Source of the DNA: Salinivirgaceae bacterium
GTDB lineage: Bacteria > Bacteroidota > Bacteroidia > Bacteroidales > Salinivirgaceae
Direction of reading: 5' to 3'
Length of the DNA stretch: 37,212 bases
Assembly: GCA_028709085.1 (NCBI GenBank)
Contig: JAQVXQ010000013.1
Location: forward strand, 1,446 to 38,657
Shown here: in pieces, positions 26,973 to 34,581 of the stretch
Position numbering within the stretch: position 1 is the stretch's first letter
Layout: every line of letters starts with the position of its first letter
Program-made: the position numbers and the translations under genes
The notes under the pieces: generated by a model
Seen by the model: the letters and a program-made list of their open reading frames with translations, nothing else
The model's database searches: none
What the model was told of the DNA's origin: nothing

Positions 26973-27719
26973 ATGGAAACTCAATTGACCTGTGCTATTG
27001 TTGACGATGAAATACTTGCAGTAGAAACCATCAAGATATTGTTAAGTGAATATTGTCTGAATTCGAAATTGATATGGACTGCTTGTTCCTACGACGAAGC
27101 GTGGAAATCTCTTGATAATCAAAGTCCCGATATTCTTTTTTTAGATATTGAAATGCCTGGTAAATCGGGTTTTGATCTACTTAGAGATTACCCAGAACGT
27201 GATTTTGAAGTTATATTTATTACCGCCTATAATCAATATGCAATTCAGGCTTTTAAATATAGTGCCATCGATTATTTGCTAAAACCCATCGATGTGGATC
27301 AACTCAAAAGTGCCATTGAACGGGCTTCCGTTGCTAAAAGTCCCAATAGAGAGATCCGATATAAAGCATTGAAAGACAACCTAGAAGGGAATAAGCCAAC
27401 CAAAATTGTTATAACCAGTAATGAAAATCACCTCTATCTGGATGTGGAAGATTTATTACTTTTGGATGGAGAAGGAAGTTATACAACTATTTTTTGTGTC
27501 GGCGGAACAAAGTATACCACGACAAAGAAAATTAGTGAAATTGTTGGATTATTAAACCCCAAACAGTTTTTTCGTTGCCATAAATCTCAAGTGGTAGCTT
27601 TAAAACATATACTTTCTTATAATAAGGTAGATAGTAGTATTATTCTTAAAGGGGGTCTTACAGCAATATTAGCACGTCGGAAAAGACAGGAGTTTATTGA
27701 TATAATGCAGCGTTTATAA
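26973..27719 (+). CDS. LytR/AlgR-type response regulator (receiver plus LytTR)
   Basis: A 248-residue regulator. The receiver domain (1-120) has the acidic pair D11/D12, phosphoacceptor Asp58 (LFLDIEMPGKSGFD), Thr84 and Lys104 (DYLLKPID). A LytTR DNA-binding domain follows from about 144 (DGEGSYTTIFCVGGTK, FFRCHKSQVVALKHIL). It is the natural partner of the LytS-type kinase immediately upstream. Its target promoters cannot be deduced. The LytTR domain is related to the one at 1-390. The gene converges on 27744-28523, with only 24 bp between and no clear terminator. Confidence 0.96.
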   Translation: METQLTCAIVDDEILAVETIKILLSEYCLNSKLIWTACSYDEAWKSLDNQSPDILFLDIEMPGKSGFDLLRDYPERDFEVIFITAYNQYAIQAFKYSAIDYLLKPIDVDQLKSAIERASVAKSPNREIRYKALKDNLEGNKPTKIVITSNENHLYLDVEDLLLLDGEGSYTTIFCVGGTKYTTTKKISEIVGLLNPKQFFRCHKSQVVALKHILSYNKVDSSIILKGGLTAILARRKRQEFIDIMQRL

Positions 27720-27743
27720 TAACAATTTGCCTTCAGTTTAGCT

Positions 27744-28523
27744 TTACTCACCGCCTTCATTCAATGAGGTGTCCTGCTTGTCGATTTTGGGTTCATTTTT
27801 GGATTTGTCTTTGGCAAAAAACTCTGCTATTTCGTCAAGCTCTAGTTTTTTTACATTGGTAAGCAGAAAGTTCTCTTCAATAAAATTGCCATACGTATTA
27901 CACTCTTTAATTATTTTTTTCACAATGTCGCCTATATTTGTTTCAAGAGGTAGGAGACACAAAACTTGAGCGTATTGATGGTCGAATTTGATCTCTTCGA
28001 TTTCGCCACTATTTTGATTAAACTGAAACTCAAGTTCTTTTTCTAAGAGTTCTATTTGGCTCTCTGTAAAGGACTTATTCTCTTTCCCAATTATAACTAA
28101 GAAAAATCGGAGTGCCGAGCCTTTCCCTCCCAATCCGGTGCTTATATACAAAAGTTTTGTTTCAAGTAACGAGGATTCTAAAAGCATCTTGCTCTCTTGA
28201 ATGGCCAGGGTTGTCCAATCTTTTAATTCTTGCGGGGCAAGGGTCTTAAATTGCTCTAAAGCTCTGAAATACTCCGGTTTTTCAATGGAAGCAATTGTAC
28301 ATAAGAGTTTCTTTTTATCGCTTGTTTCTATTTCGGGGTCATAGAGTTTGTTTATTTCAAGCAAGTAATCGCGCTTGCTGTCCAGATCTTTTTTTATATT
28401 CGTAGCCATCCGATAATAGGCCATTTGTAGTGTAATGTCAACGGACTCTTGGAGTATATTTATTTTGTGATTTCCCTCTGCTTGTAGTTCGCGTAGTTTA
28501 TCGTATAAATTTTGGTCTTCCAT
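27744..28523 (-). CDS. hypothetical protein, function unknown
   Basis: I choose ATG 28523 (MEDQNLYDKLRELQAEGNHK) rather than the upstream in-frame ATG 28571, whose extra residues (MFKLYSYTNLLYLILY) are hydrophobic and not in keeping with the rest. The product is 259 residues, without signal peptide. The first half is mainly helical and charged. The second half contains LLYISTGLGGKGSALRFFLV, followed by a beta-rich stretch and a very polar C-terminal tail rich in Lys, Glu and Asp. I recognise no family. It lies 122 bp downstream of pyruvate kinase on the same strand and could share its transcript. Confidence 0.8.
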   Translation of the reverse strand: MEDQNLYDKLRELQAEGNHKINILQESVDITLQMAYYRMATNIKKDLDSKRDYLLEINKLYDPEIETSDKKKLLCTIASIEKPEYFRALEQFKTLAPQELKDWTTLAIQESKMLLESSLLETKLLYISTGLGGKGSALRFFLVIIGKENKSFTESQIELLEKELEFQFNQNSGEIEEIKFDHQYAQVLCLLPLETNIGDIVKKIIKECNTYGNFIEENFLLTNVKKLELDEIAEFFAKDKSKNEPKIDKQDTSLNEGGE

Positions 28524-28645
28524 ATAAAGGATTAGGTATAATAAGTTTGTATAGGAATATAATTTAAACAAAAACCATGCATATATAAATCAGGTTTTTT
28601 TAGGTGTCATAATGGCACAGTTTGTTTTGGTTTATGCCGCTTTTA

Positions 28646-30064
28646 CTATTTGTGACCGTTTGATAAATTCTTAGCTTGACTAATTTCCATAAACGATGCC
28701 CCATTTGTTGGTCCAAAACTTCCGCCCACAATGGCCACTAAATCTTCTGATTTTATATTTTTATCCGTAATTAATTTTGATATTGCTTGTGAAAGAAAAC
28801 TATCACGCGATTTGGTGTGTTCCATGTGAAAAGCCATAACTCCATATGTTAAACCAAGTTGACGCATTACAGTTTCGTTGTAACACATGGCAAAAATGGG
28901 TGTTTTTGGACGATACGCTGCAAGGTATCTTCCCGTTCGTCCCGTAAGGGTGTCCACTATAATAGCGGTAAGGGGGAGAGTTATTGATGCATTAACCGCT
29001 GCTTGCGCCAAGGTTGCTGTGAGTTCGTTTTTTACTCTTTGGATTGTCATTCCAATGTTTGTGTCGAGGATGCTTTCTACTTCGTAGGCAATTTCTGTCA
29101 TTGTTCGTACCGACTCAGCAGGATACAATCCCGATGCGGTTTCGCCACTGAGCATAATTGCATCGGCGCGTTGATAAATGGCGCCAGCAACGTCGCTCAC
29201 TTCGGCACGCGTTGGACGAGGGTGCTCAATCATGGTGTGTAGCATTTGCGTGGCAATAATCACCGGTTTTTTGCTTTCCACACATTTTGTAATTAACGCT
29301 CGTTGAACTACCGGAATTCTTTCAGCAGGAATCTCAATTCCTAGGTCGCCCCTAGCTACCATTACTCCATACACAACATCTAGGATTTCATCAATATTGT
29401 CAATTCCTTGTCGGTTCTCAATTTTTGCAATCACTTTTATGGGACTATCTGCTTTTTTTAAAATGTTCTTTATGTCAATAACATCCTGCTTTGTTCGAAC
29501 AAACGAGTGTGCAATGAAATCTATGTTTTTGTTGATGGCAAACTGAATGAATTCTAAATCTTTATTGCTAAGGGTTGGTAGATCGATCTCAACGTTTGGA
29601 ATATTTACTCCTTTTCGAAGTTTAACTACTCCGTTGTTGGTGGCAACACAATCAAGATACTTTGTTTTGTTTTCGACCACTTGAAATTCAATCTCTCCGT
29701 CGTCAATCAATAATAGGTCGCCTTTTTTAACTACATCGGTTATGTTACGGTAGGAGACAAAGATTTTCCCATCCTCGGTTTCTCCTTTCGGATCCCCATA
29801 AAACAAAACCTTGTCTCCAGTCTTTACGGTTATCTCTTTGCCATTTCCCGAAGTCCTAATTTCCGGCCCTTTTGTGTCAATCAGAATCGCAATCCTATTT
29901 GAAACCTTTCTAACATTAGTGATAATCTTCTCCGCTTTTTCTAAATCTAAGTGAGCGGTATTTAATCGAACGACATTCATTCCATTGTCGAAGAGGGTTT
30001 TTAGAAAATCAACTTCGCATCGTTTGTCGGAAATAGTGGCAATTATTTTAGTTTTCTTTAACAT
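28646..30064 (-). CDS. pyk: pyruvate kinase
   Basis: Converts phosphoenolpyruvate and ADP to pyruvate and ATP at the end of glycolysis; cytoplasmic. The 472 residues match the family's length. Seen: KTKIIATISDKR and MNVVRLNTAH at the N-terminus, ILIDTKGPEIRTSG, the B domain (about 70-165), the active-site lysine segment IKVIAKIENRQGIDNIDEI, VMVARGDLGIEIP, and IMLSGETASGLYP. The C-terminal domain ends with LVAIVGGSFGPTNGASFMEI, a variant of the usual GTN-type end. Note that N34 takes the place of the common Ser in the 'RxNxSH' motif (RLNTAH). A promoter match lies upstream at 30097-30125. Confidence 0.97.
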   Translation of the reverse strand: MLKKTKIIATISDKRCEVDFLKTLFDNGMNVVRLNTAHLDLEKAEKIITNVRKVSNRIAILIDTKGPEIRTSGNGKEITVKTGDKVLFYGDPKGETEDGKIFVSYRNITDVVKKGDLLLIDDGEIEFQVVENKTKYLDCVATNNGVVKLRKGVNIPNVEIDLPTLSNKDLEFIQFAINKNIDFIAHSFVRTKQDVIDIKNILKKADSPIKVIAKIENRQGIDNIDEILDVVYGVMVARGDLGIEIPAERIPVVQRALITKCVESKKPVIIATQMLHTMIEHPRPTRAEVSDVAGAIYQRADAIMLSGETASGLYPAESVRTMTEIAYEVESILDTNIGMTIQRVKNELTATLAQAAVNASITLPLTAIIVDTLTGRTGRYLAAYRPKTPIFAMCYNETVMRQLGLTYGVMAFHMEHTKSRDSFLSQAISKLITDKNIKSEDLVAIVGGSFGPTNGASFMEISQAKNLSNGHK

Positions 30065-30096
30065 GGGATTTATGATTTTCAGAATGTAAATAATAG

Positions 30097-30125
30097 CAAA
30101 TATACCTTTTTTAGGTCGATTTTCA
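30097..30125 (-). promoter_or_regulatory. promoter of pyruvate kinase gene
   Basis: On the minus strand TATATTTG (30104-30097) matches TAnnTTTG exactly. A minimal TG (30125-30124) lies 19 bp upstream in place of the fuller TTG. The ATG at 30064 is 33 bp downstream. Confidence 0.5.
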
Positions 30126-30339
30126 TTACTTAAAGAGTAAACCTAAAAAAATATAATTCTTAAAATGGTTTTTATGGTCTAGTTAGATGTGAAATTGAAA
30201 TCAGTGCATTCTCTGATTTATTGAAATTTATGACATGGGAGGGGAGAGAATTAGGAAAAAAATGAGGACATTTGTGGCTAATGTAAAGTTTTACAGCGTC
30301 CTTTTTTGAATTAATGGTCATGAAATAACCACAATAGTT

Positions 30340-30816
30340 ATGGATAGAATTGCAGTTTTTCCAGGATCCTTTGATCCTATTACCCTTGGACATGAGTCGG
30401 TTATACTTCGTTCGTTGGATTTGTTTGATCGAGTTTACATTGCCATAGGGCACAATTCCGACAAACACGGTTTCTTCTCCATCGAAGATCGAATAACCTG
30501 GATAAAGAAAACATTCCATGGTTACGATAAAATCGAAGTGGCAACGTATAGCGGATTAACCGTTCAGTTTTGTAAAGAAGTAAATGCGCAATTTATTTTG
30601 AGAGGCATTCGAACGAGTGCCGATTTTGAATTTGAAAGAGGAATTGCTCAAATGAATAAGAAAATGAATCCCGATCTTGACACTGTTTTTCTATTGTCCA
30701 CCCCTGAATTAACCCCCATAAATTCAACAATTATTCGAGATATTTATCGGAATGGCGGTGATATATCCCACTTTGTGCCTAATGCTATAGTTTCATTGTT
30801 GGAGCAAAAACTGTAA
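30340..30816 (+). CDS. coaD: phosphopantetheine adenylyltransferase
   Basis: Transfers AMP from ATP to 4'-phosphopantetheine, the penultimate step of coenzyme A synthesis. The 158 residues are the usual length. Motifs: AVFPGSFDPITLGHESVI with the nucleotidyltransferase T/HxGH, YSGLTVQFCKE, FILRGIRTSADFEFERGIAQ and the ATP-binding INSTIIRDI near the C-terminus. The start at ATG 30340 is fixed by the conserved N-terminal strand. The gene is divergent from pyk (275 bp between) and 65 bp upstream of the thioredoxin-fold protein gene. Confidence 0.97.
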   Translation: MDRIAVFPGSFDPITLGHESVILRSLDLFDRVYIAIGHNSDKHGFFSIEDRITWIKKTFHGYDKIEVATYSGLTVQFCKEVNAQFILRGIRTSADFEFERGIAQMNKKMNPDLDTVFLLSTPELTPINSTIIRDIYRNGGDISHFVPNAIVSLLEQKL

Positions 30817-30881
30817 GTAGATATTAAAACCTCTTTTTTTTCGTTATACCCAAACCATTAGTTTTAAATCTGTTTTTTCAC

Positions 30882-32372
30882 GTGATTTTTAAATTTGATT
30901 TTATCCAATCAGTGTTCTTTGTAAAAGGAATTGTTTCAAAGGGGGCTTGTTTATTGTTTTGGCTCACTGTTGTACCAATGTCTGTTGCGTTTGCTCAAGA
31001 CTCCACCGCTACCGTGCACGGATGCGATAAAAGTTTTGCAAATAAAGCCATAGCCTTTGTTGTTGAACTTGATCCCATTACTGAAATGCTAACCACGCTA
31101 CATACTGTAAAGGTGGATAGTACAGGGTGTTTTGAAGTTAAACTGCCTCTGGAGGAGACCATGCCTGTTTTGATAAGTTTTGGTAAATATTCGGGAGTTT
31201 TATATATTGAGCCTGGAAGGAATTATGATTTGTTCCTGCCTATATATGAGGACAAAACGGTAGTCGATAGCTTGAATCCGTACTTTGAACCGATTCAATT
31301 TTTTTTCAAAACAAAGAGTCCCATTGTTCCCGAACTTACCGATGCCATTGCAAATTTCGACGGAATTTTCAACCACTTTGTAAGTCAAAAGTTTTCGCTC
31401 ATTAATAAATATAAATATTATACTAAGGTTGATACGTTGGCTCCATTTATTGACTCGTTGTTTGCTGATGTCAATAACCCCTATTTTACATGCTATAAAA
31501 GCTATAGCATGGCTTATTTGTTGGCCTTAACTGCATTGGAAAATAAACAGAGTATTATTAAGGACTATTTTCTAAATCGACCTATTTTGTATCAAAACCC
31601 AGCATATACAGTCTTGTTTAATCAAATTTTCAAAGATTATATTCCTTATTTTGCCGACATCCATTATGGAAAAAGGATTGTTGCCGATATTGCACGAGCG
31701 AAAAGTTATACTTTTGCCATGGAAACATTGTCTAATAATCCCGTTTTGCGAAATGATACGTTGCGCGAATTGGTTTTAATTAAGGGGATTTACGATGCCA
31801 TAATGGGCGAACAACTTCCATATTCAAGCTGTATGCAGACACTTGATTCAGTTAAAATATTGACAAAGATTCCTAAACATAAAGAGATTGTTGAAAACAT
31901 TGTTCGGAAAACACGATTTTTGTCGGAAGGCACTAAAGCTCCTGATTTTGAATTGGTAAACGCCGTTGGAGATGTGGTGCAATTGAAAGATTTACAGGGG
32001 AAAATGGTTTATCTCTCTTTTATTAACATTAACAGTTATACTGCGCCGCAAGAGTTGATGACGCTAAATATGCTGAGCAAAAAGTACAAAGAACAGTTGC
32101 GAGTGGTAACAATAGCTATTGGTAGTGGATCAATGCCGAAAATTAAACAATTCTTCCTAGAGCAAAAATATGAATGGCAATTGCTCGATGGAACGAATGA
32201 TACTGGTTTAGCTAAGAAATACAATGCACATATTTCGCCCACCTGTTATTTAATTTCGCCGGAGCAGAAATTATTGCAGTCGCCAGCACCGGGTCCAAAC
32301 GACTATTTTGAATATTATTTGATTAAAGTATTGCGTGCCAACCGTATTCGTGAGCTTCGTAAAACCAATTAA
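30882..32372 (+). CDS. exported TlpA-like thioredoxin-fold protein lacking CxxC
   Basis: A 496-residue protein with a predicted signal peptide (LLFWLTVVPMSVAFAQ) after a GTG start at 30882; no ATG gives a sensible leader. After cleavage comes an N-terminal beta-domain (about 45-125) of the kind preceding TlpA-like proteins in Bacteroidota (GVLYIEPGRNYDLFLP), then a helical middle part. From about 350 it continues into a redoxin fold (GTKAPDFELVNAVGDVV, LKDLQGKMVYLSF). Where TlpA proteins have WCxxC, this one reads N384-S-Y-T-A388, so both catalytic cysteines are replaced and thiol-disulphide chemistry is unlikely. A conserved cis-Pro region remains (AHISPTCYLISPEQKLL). It is probably periplasmic. 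Its stop codon abuts the stop of the opposing NUDIX gene. Confidence 0.85.
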   Translation: MIFKFDFIQSVFFVKGIVSKGACLLFWLTVVPMSVAFAQDSTATVHGCDKSFANKAIAFVVELDPITEMLTTLHTVKVDSTGCFEVKLPLEETMPVLISFGKYSGVLYIEPGRNYDLFLPIYEDKTVVDSLNPYFEPIQFFFKTKSPIVPELTDAIANFDGIFNHFVSQKFSLINKYKYYTKVDTLAPFIDSLFADVNNPYFTCYKSYSMAYLLALTALENKQSIIKDYFLNRPILYQNPAYTVLFNQIFKDYIPYFADIHYGKRIVADIARAKSYTFAMETLSNNPVLRNDTLRELVLIKGIYDAIMGEQLPYSSCMQTLDSVKILTKIPKHKEIVENIVRKTRFLSEGTKAPDFELVNAVGDVVQLKDLQGKMVYLSFININSYTAPQELMTLNMLSKKYKEQLRVVTIAIGSGSMPKIKQFFLEQKYEWQLLDGTNDTGLAKKYNAHISPTCYLISPEQKLLQSPAPGPNDYFEYYLIKVLRANRIRELRKTN

Positions 32373-32981
32373 CTATAGTATCCTTTCAAGAAACGCAGCA
32401 ATGGAACGGTAGGTGTTTTCTATAAGTTTGGGATGTTCCGTTTCTTTAATCCAAAAAGCATTCGTAATCCCTTCGGATTCTTGTGGTGTTAACTTCTTTT
32501 TTTTGACCGACATACGATACCAATATGTCCGTTTTAAAACTATTTGAAAATTCAGAGTGTAAACATGGTATGTTGAGCCACAATACGATTCTATTGTAAG
32601 GTCTTTAATGCCACACTCTTCCTCAACTTCACGTATGGCCGCTTCTTTTGGGTTTTCCCCCATTTCAATTTTCCCTTTCGGAAGATCCCATTTGTTGAGT
32701 CTTTCAATCACCATAAGTTCGCCCAATTCATTATACACAATGCCACCAGCGGCATCAATTGGGGTGAAATTTTCTTGAAATTCTTTCCATGTTTGTTCTA
32801 TGTCTGGCGTTGTGAGGGTCAGTACGGTTCCCGCCACAGAATTTAGTGCTACATTAATGAGAGTGCACCATTCAAAGGGCGACTCAAACAAATAAAAATC
32901 ACTACTTTTATCCCGATTTTCAGATACCTGTTTGGTAAAGCGAATCGAATTATCTCCAAAAAAAACGATATACTCATGCAT
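32373..32981 (-). CDS. NUDIX hydrolase
   Basis: The start is taken at ATG 32981 (MHEYIVFFGDNSIRF). A longer in-frame start (33110) would add residues overlapping pyrE that have no protein-like character. The 202 residues carry a perfect NUDIX box at 103-125 (GKIEMGENPKEAAIREVEEE then CGI), matching GX5EX7REUXEEXGU, preceded by WDLPKGK and AAGGIVYN. NUDIX enzymes hydrolyse nucleoside diphosphates linked to another group; the substrate is not evident. An N-terminal domain of about 70 residues precedes the fold. The start codon overlaps the pyrE start within ATGCAT (32976-32981), and the stop (32373) abuts the stop of the upstream plus-strand gene, so the gene has no intergenic DNA of its own. 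Confidence 0.93.
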   Translation of the reverse strand: MHEYIVFFGDNSIRFTKQVSENRDKSSDFYLFESPFEWCTLINVALNSVAGTVLTLTTPDIEQTWKEFQENFTPIDAAGGIVYNELGELMVIERLNKWDLPKGKIEMGENPKEAAIREVEEECGIKDLTIESYCGSTYHVYTLNFQIVLKRTYWYRMSVKKKKLTPQESEGITNAFWIKETEHPKLIENTYRSIAAFLERIL

Positions 32982-33620
32982 GATTCTACAATTTTTGATC
33001 AACAATTGGCAGGAAAACTGTTGCAAATAAATGCAATAAAACTGAATGCTACAAACTATTTTACGTGGGCTTCGGGAATAAAGAGTCCTATTTATTGCGA
33101 CAATCGTCAAACCTTAGCATTCCCAGAAGTTAGAAAGTTGATTTGTGAAGGGTTTTGTTCTGTAATTTCCAAATTATATCCAAACGTGGATTACGTTGCC
33201 GGCGTTGCCACAGGTGCTATAGCACACGGAATGCTTGTGGCCGATCAATTGGAACTTCCTTATATTTATGTTCGCCCAAAACCGAAGGATCATGGAATGT
33301 CGAATCAAATCGAGGGAGTGATCGATCCGGGAAAAAGTGTCGTTGTAATTGAAGATTTGATTTCAACCGGAGGAAGTAGTTTAAAAGCCGTTGAAGCATT
33401 GCGGAAAGCAGGATATAATGTTTTAGGATTGGTTGCCATTTTTTCCTACGGTTTTCGGGTTGCACAAGAGGCTTTTGAAGATGCAGAATGTAGTTATACA
33501 ACCTTAACTAATTATGAAACACTTATTAAAGAGGGTTTAAATCAGGATTATATAAAATCAAATCAAGTAGCAGAATTATCCGCATGGCGTTCTTCTATCA
33601 ATCAAGAATCAAAAAAATAG
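32976..33620 (+). CDS. pyrE: orotate phosphoribosyltransferase
   Basis: Makes orotidine 5'-phosphate from orotate and PRPP in pyrimidine synthesis; cytoplasmic. The 214 residues contain FTWASGIKSPIYCDNRQTL at about 28-46, GVATGAIAHGMLVADQLE, a catalytic-loop region with RPKPKDHGMSNQIEG, and the PRPP-binding VVVIEDLISTGGSS at about 122-135. ATG 32976 gives the usual N-terminus. It is divergent from the NUDIX gene with overlapping starts, so its promoter must lie inside the NUDIX coding region. It is followed 5 bp later by an SRPBCC gene in the same operon. Confidence 0.97.
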   Translation: MHDSTIFDQQLAGKLLQINAIKLNATNYFTWASGIKSPIYCDNRQTLAFPEVRKLICEGFCSVISKLYPNVDYVAGVATGAIAHGMLVADQLELPYIYVRPKPKDHGMSNQIEGVIDPGKSVVVIEDLISTGGSSLKAVEALRKAGYNVLGLVAIFSYGFRVAQEAFEDAECSYTTLTNYETLIKEGLNQDYIKSNQVAELSAWRSSINQESKK

Positions 33621-33625
33621 AATGT

Positions 33626-34081
33626 ATGTTTAACAGTGAATTAAAAATAGTGAGCCGGGTTGCAAAATTGCACACCGCATCCGCACCCATTTATCGTATG
33701 ATTTCCGATTTCAGCTTTATGGGAACCATTACGCCGCCCGATGATAAAGTGAAAATACTAAGCTGTGACAGCGATAGTTGTCGAATATCAGTTCAAGGAG
33801 GAGGCGAATTTGGGATGAAAATCTTGGAACGTAAGGAAAATGAACTGGTTAAAATTGGGAACGACGAAGGAGCACCTTTTACATTTAGTCTTTGGATACA
33901 GTTGAAAGAGGCCGAGGCTTACGATACTCGATTGCGTATTACATTGCATGCAAATATGAATTCGATAATGAAAATGGTGGCTCAAAAACCATTAACTAGT
34001 TTTGTGGAATCGTTGGTGGATAAACTAGAACAACGTTTTAATGCATCCAATACCACTTATGACACAAACTATGAGGCGTAA
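33626..34081 (+). CDS. SRPBCC-fold protein (polyketide cyclase/START-like)
   Basis: ATG 33626 is preferred over an upstream in-frame ATG at 33584 inside pyrE, because MFNSELKIVSRVAKLHTASA begins the fold. The 151 residues show the START/SRPBCC pattern: an N-terminal strand and helix with IYRMISDFSFM, central antiparallel strands (ISVQGGGEFGMKILE, FTFSLWIQLKE, LRITLHANMN) and a long C-terminal helix (LTSFVESLVDKLEQRF). Such folds bind hydrophobic ligands; the ligand and role are unknown. It lies 5 bp after pyrE and is followed by a strong terminator. Confidence 0.85.
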   Translation: MFNSELKIVSRVAKLHTASAPIYRMISDFSFMGTITPPDDKVKILSCDSDSCRISVQGGGEFGMKILERKENELVKIGNDEGAPFTFSLWIQLKEAEAYDTRLRITLHANMNSIMKMVAQKPLTSFVESLVDKLEQRFNASNTTYDTNYEA

Positions 34082-34120
34082 TTCATAGGAAAAAGTATTC
34101 GAAAATAAACCCTATGCAAT

Positions 34121-34153
34121 AAAAAAGCCGCTCCAAAATGGAGCGGCTTTTTT
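34121..34153. terminator. bidirectional intrinsic terminator
   Basis: A perfect 8-bp stem, GCCGCTCC (34127-34134) with GGAGCGGC (34140-34147), encloses a 5-nt loop. A six-base A-run precedes and a T-run follows (34148-34153), so it ends transcription from both the pyrE operon and the opposing lipoprotein gene. Confidence 0.93.
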
Positions 34154-34165
34154 ATTGTTGGGAAT

Positions 34166-34567
34166 CTATCTCCTTCGGAAAAGATACCTAAGTTCTACGT
34201 TTGCGCCTTGTGCTATTGATAAGGTCCTGAAAATATGCATTTTCTCCCAATTGGTATATACCACGGTGAAGTTTTGCACATATCCATCGGAGCCATTGAG
34301 CAAGAGTTCGGTACCTGTTGCTATCCATGTTCCTGCTGACGCTCTTCCGTCAACATTTACAAATAGAAAGCTTCCGTTGGAGTCGAGATGCAATACCGCA
34401 TCAATACTAAAAACTCCGGGAATATTTACCTGTCCATCGGCGATTACGTTTTCTACAACCCACTCACCTGTAATTACTTGAGAAGTAGCAGGGTCTTCGG
34501 GTTTTGTACAAGCATTCATTATGAATGCTAGTACTAAACCAATGATTATAATTTTAATCTTGTTCAT
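34166..34567 (-). CDS. small lipoprotein, lipocalin-like
   Basis: A 133-residue lipoprotein with a lipid-modification signal (IIIIGLVLAFIMNAC; Cys20). The cysteine is followed by TKPEDPA, a Lys/acidic stretch that resembles Bacteroidota surface-export signals. The mature part reads ITGEWVVENVIADGQ, then VLHLDSNGSFLFVNVDGR and GTWIATGTELLLNGSDG, a pattern common to small lipocalin-like beta proteins of this phylum. It lies 14 bp downstream of the large T9SS gene on the same strand and is probably cotranscribed with it. The bidirectional terminator at 34121-34153 follows. Its function is unknown. Confidence 0.85.
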   Translation of the reverse strand: MNKIKIIIIGLVLAFIMNACTKPEDPATSQVITGEWVVENVIADGQVNIPGVFSIDAVLHLDSNGSFLFVNVDGRASAGTWIATGTELLLNGSDGYVQNFTVVYTNWEKMHIFRTLSIAQGANVELRYLFRRR

Positions 34568-34581
34568 AACAGTTCAGTTTT

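Noticed and set aside
30229..30250. Purine-rich GGGAGGGGAG sequence resembling a strong Shine-Dalgarno site
   Set aside because: It lies about 100 bp before coaD with no start codon at suitable distance, and Bacteroidota rarely use such sites.
30172..30519. 115-codon minus-strand frame across the coaD start
   Set aside because: It overlaps the conserved first half of coaD antisense and has no recognisable features.
32982..33110. Extended N-terminus for the NUDIX hydrolase
   Set aside because: It would overlap pyrE by 135 bp, and its residues lack family similarity; ATG 32981 starts a typical first strand.
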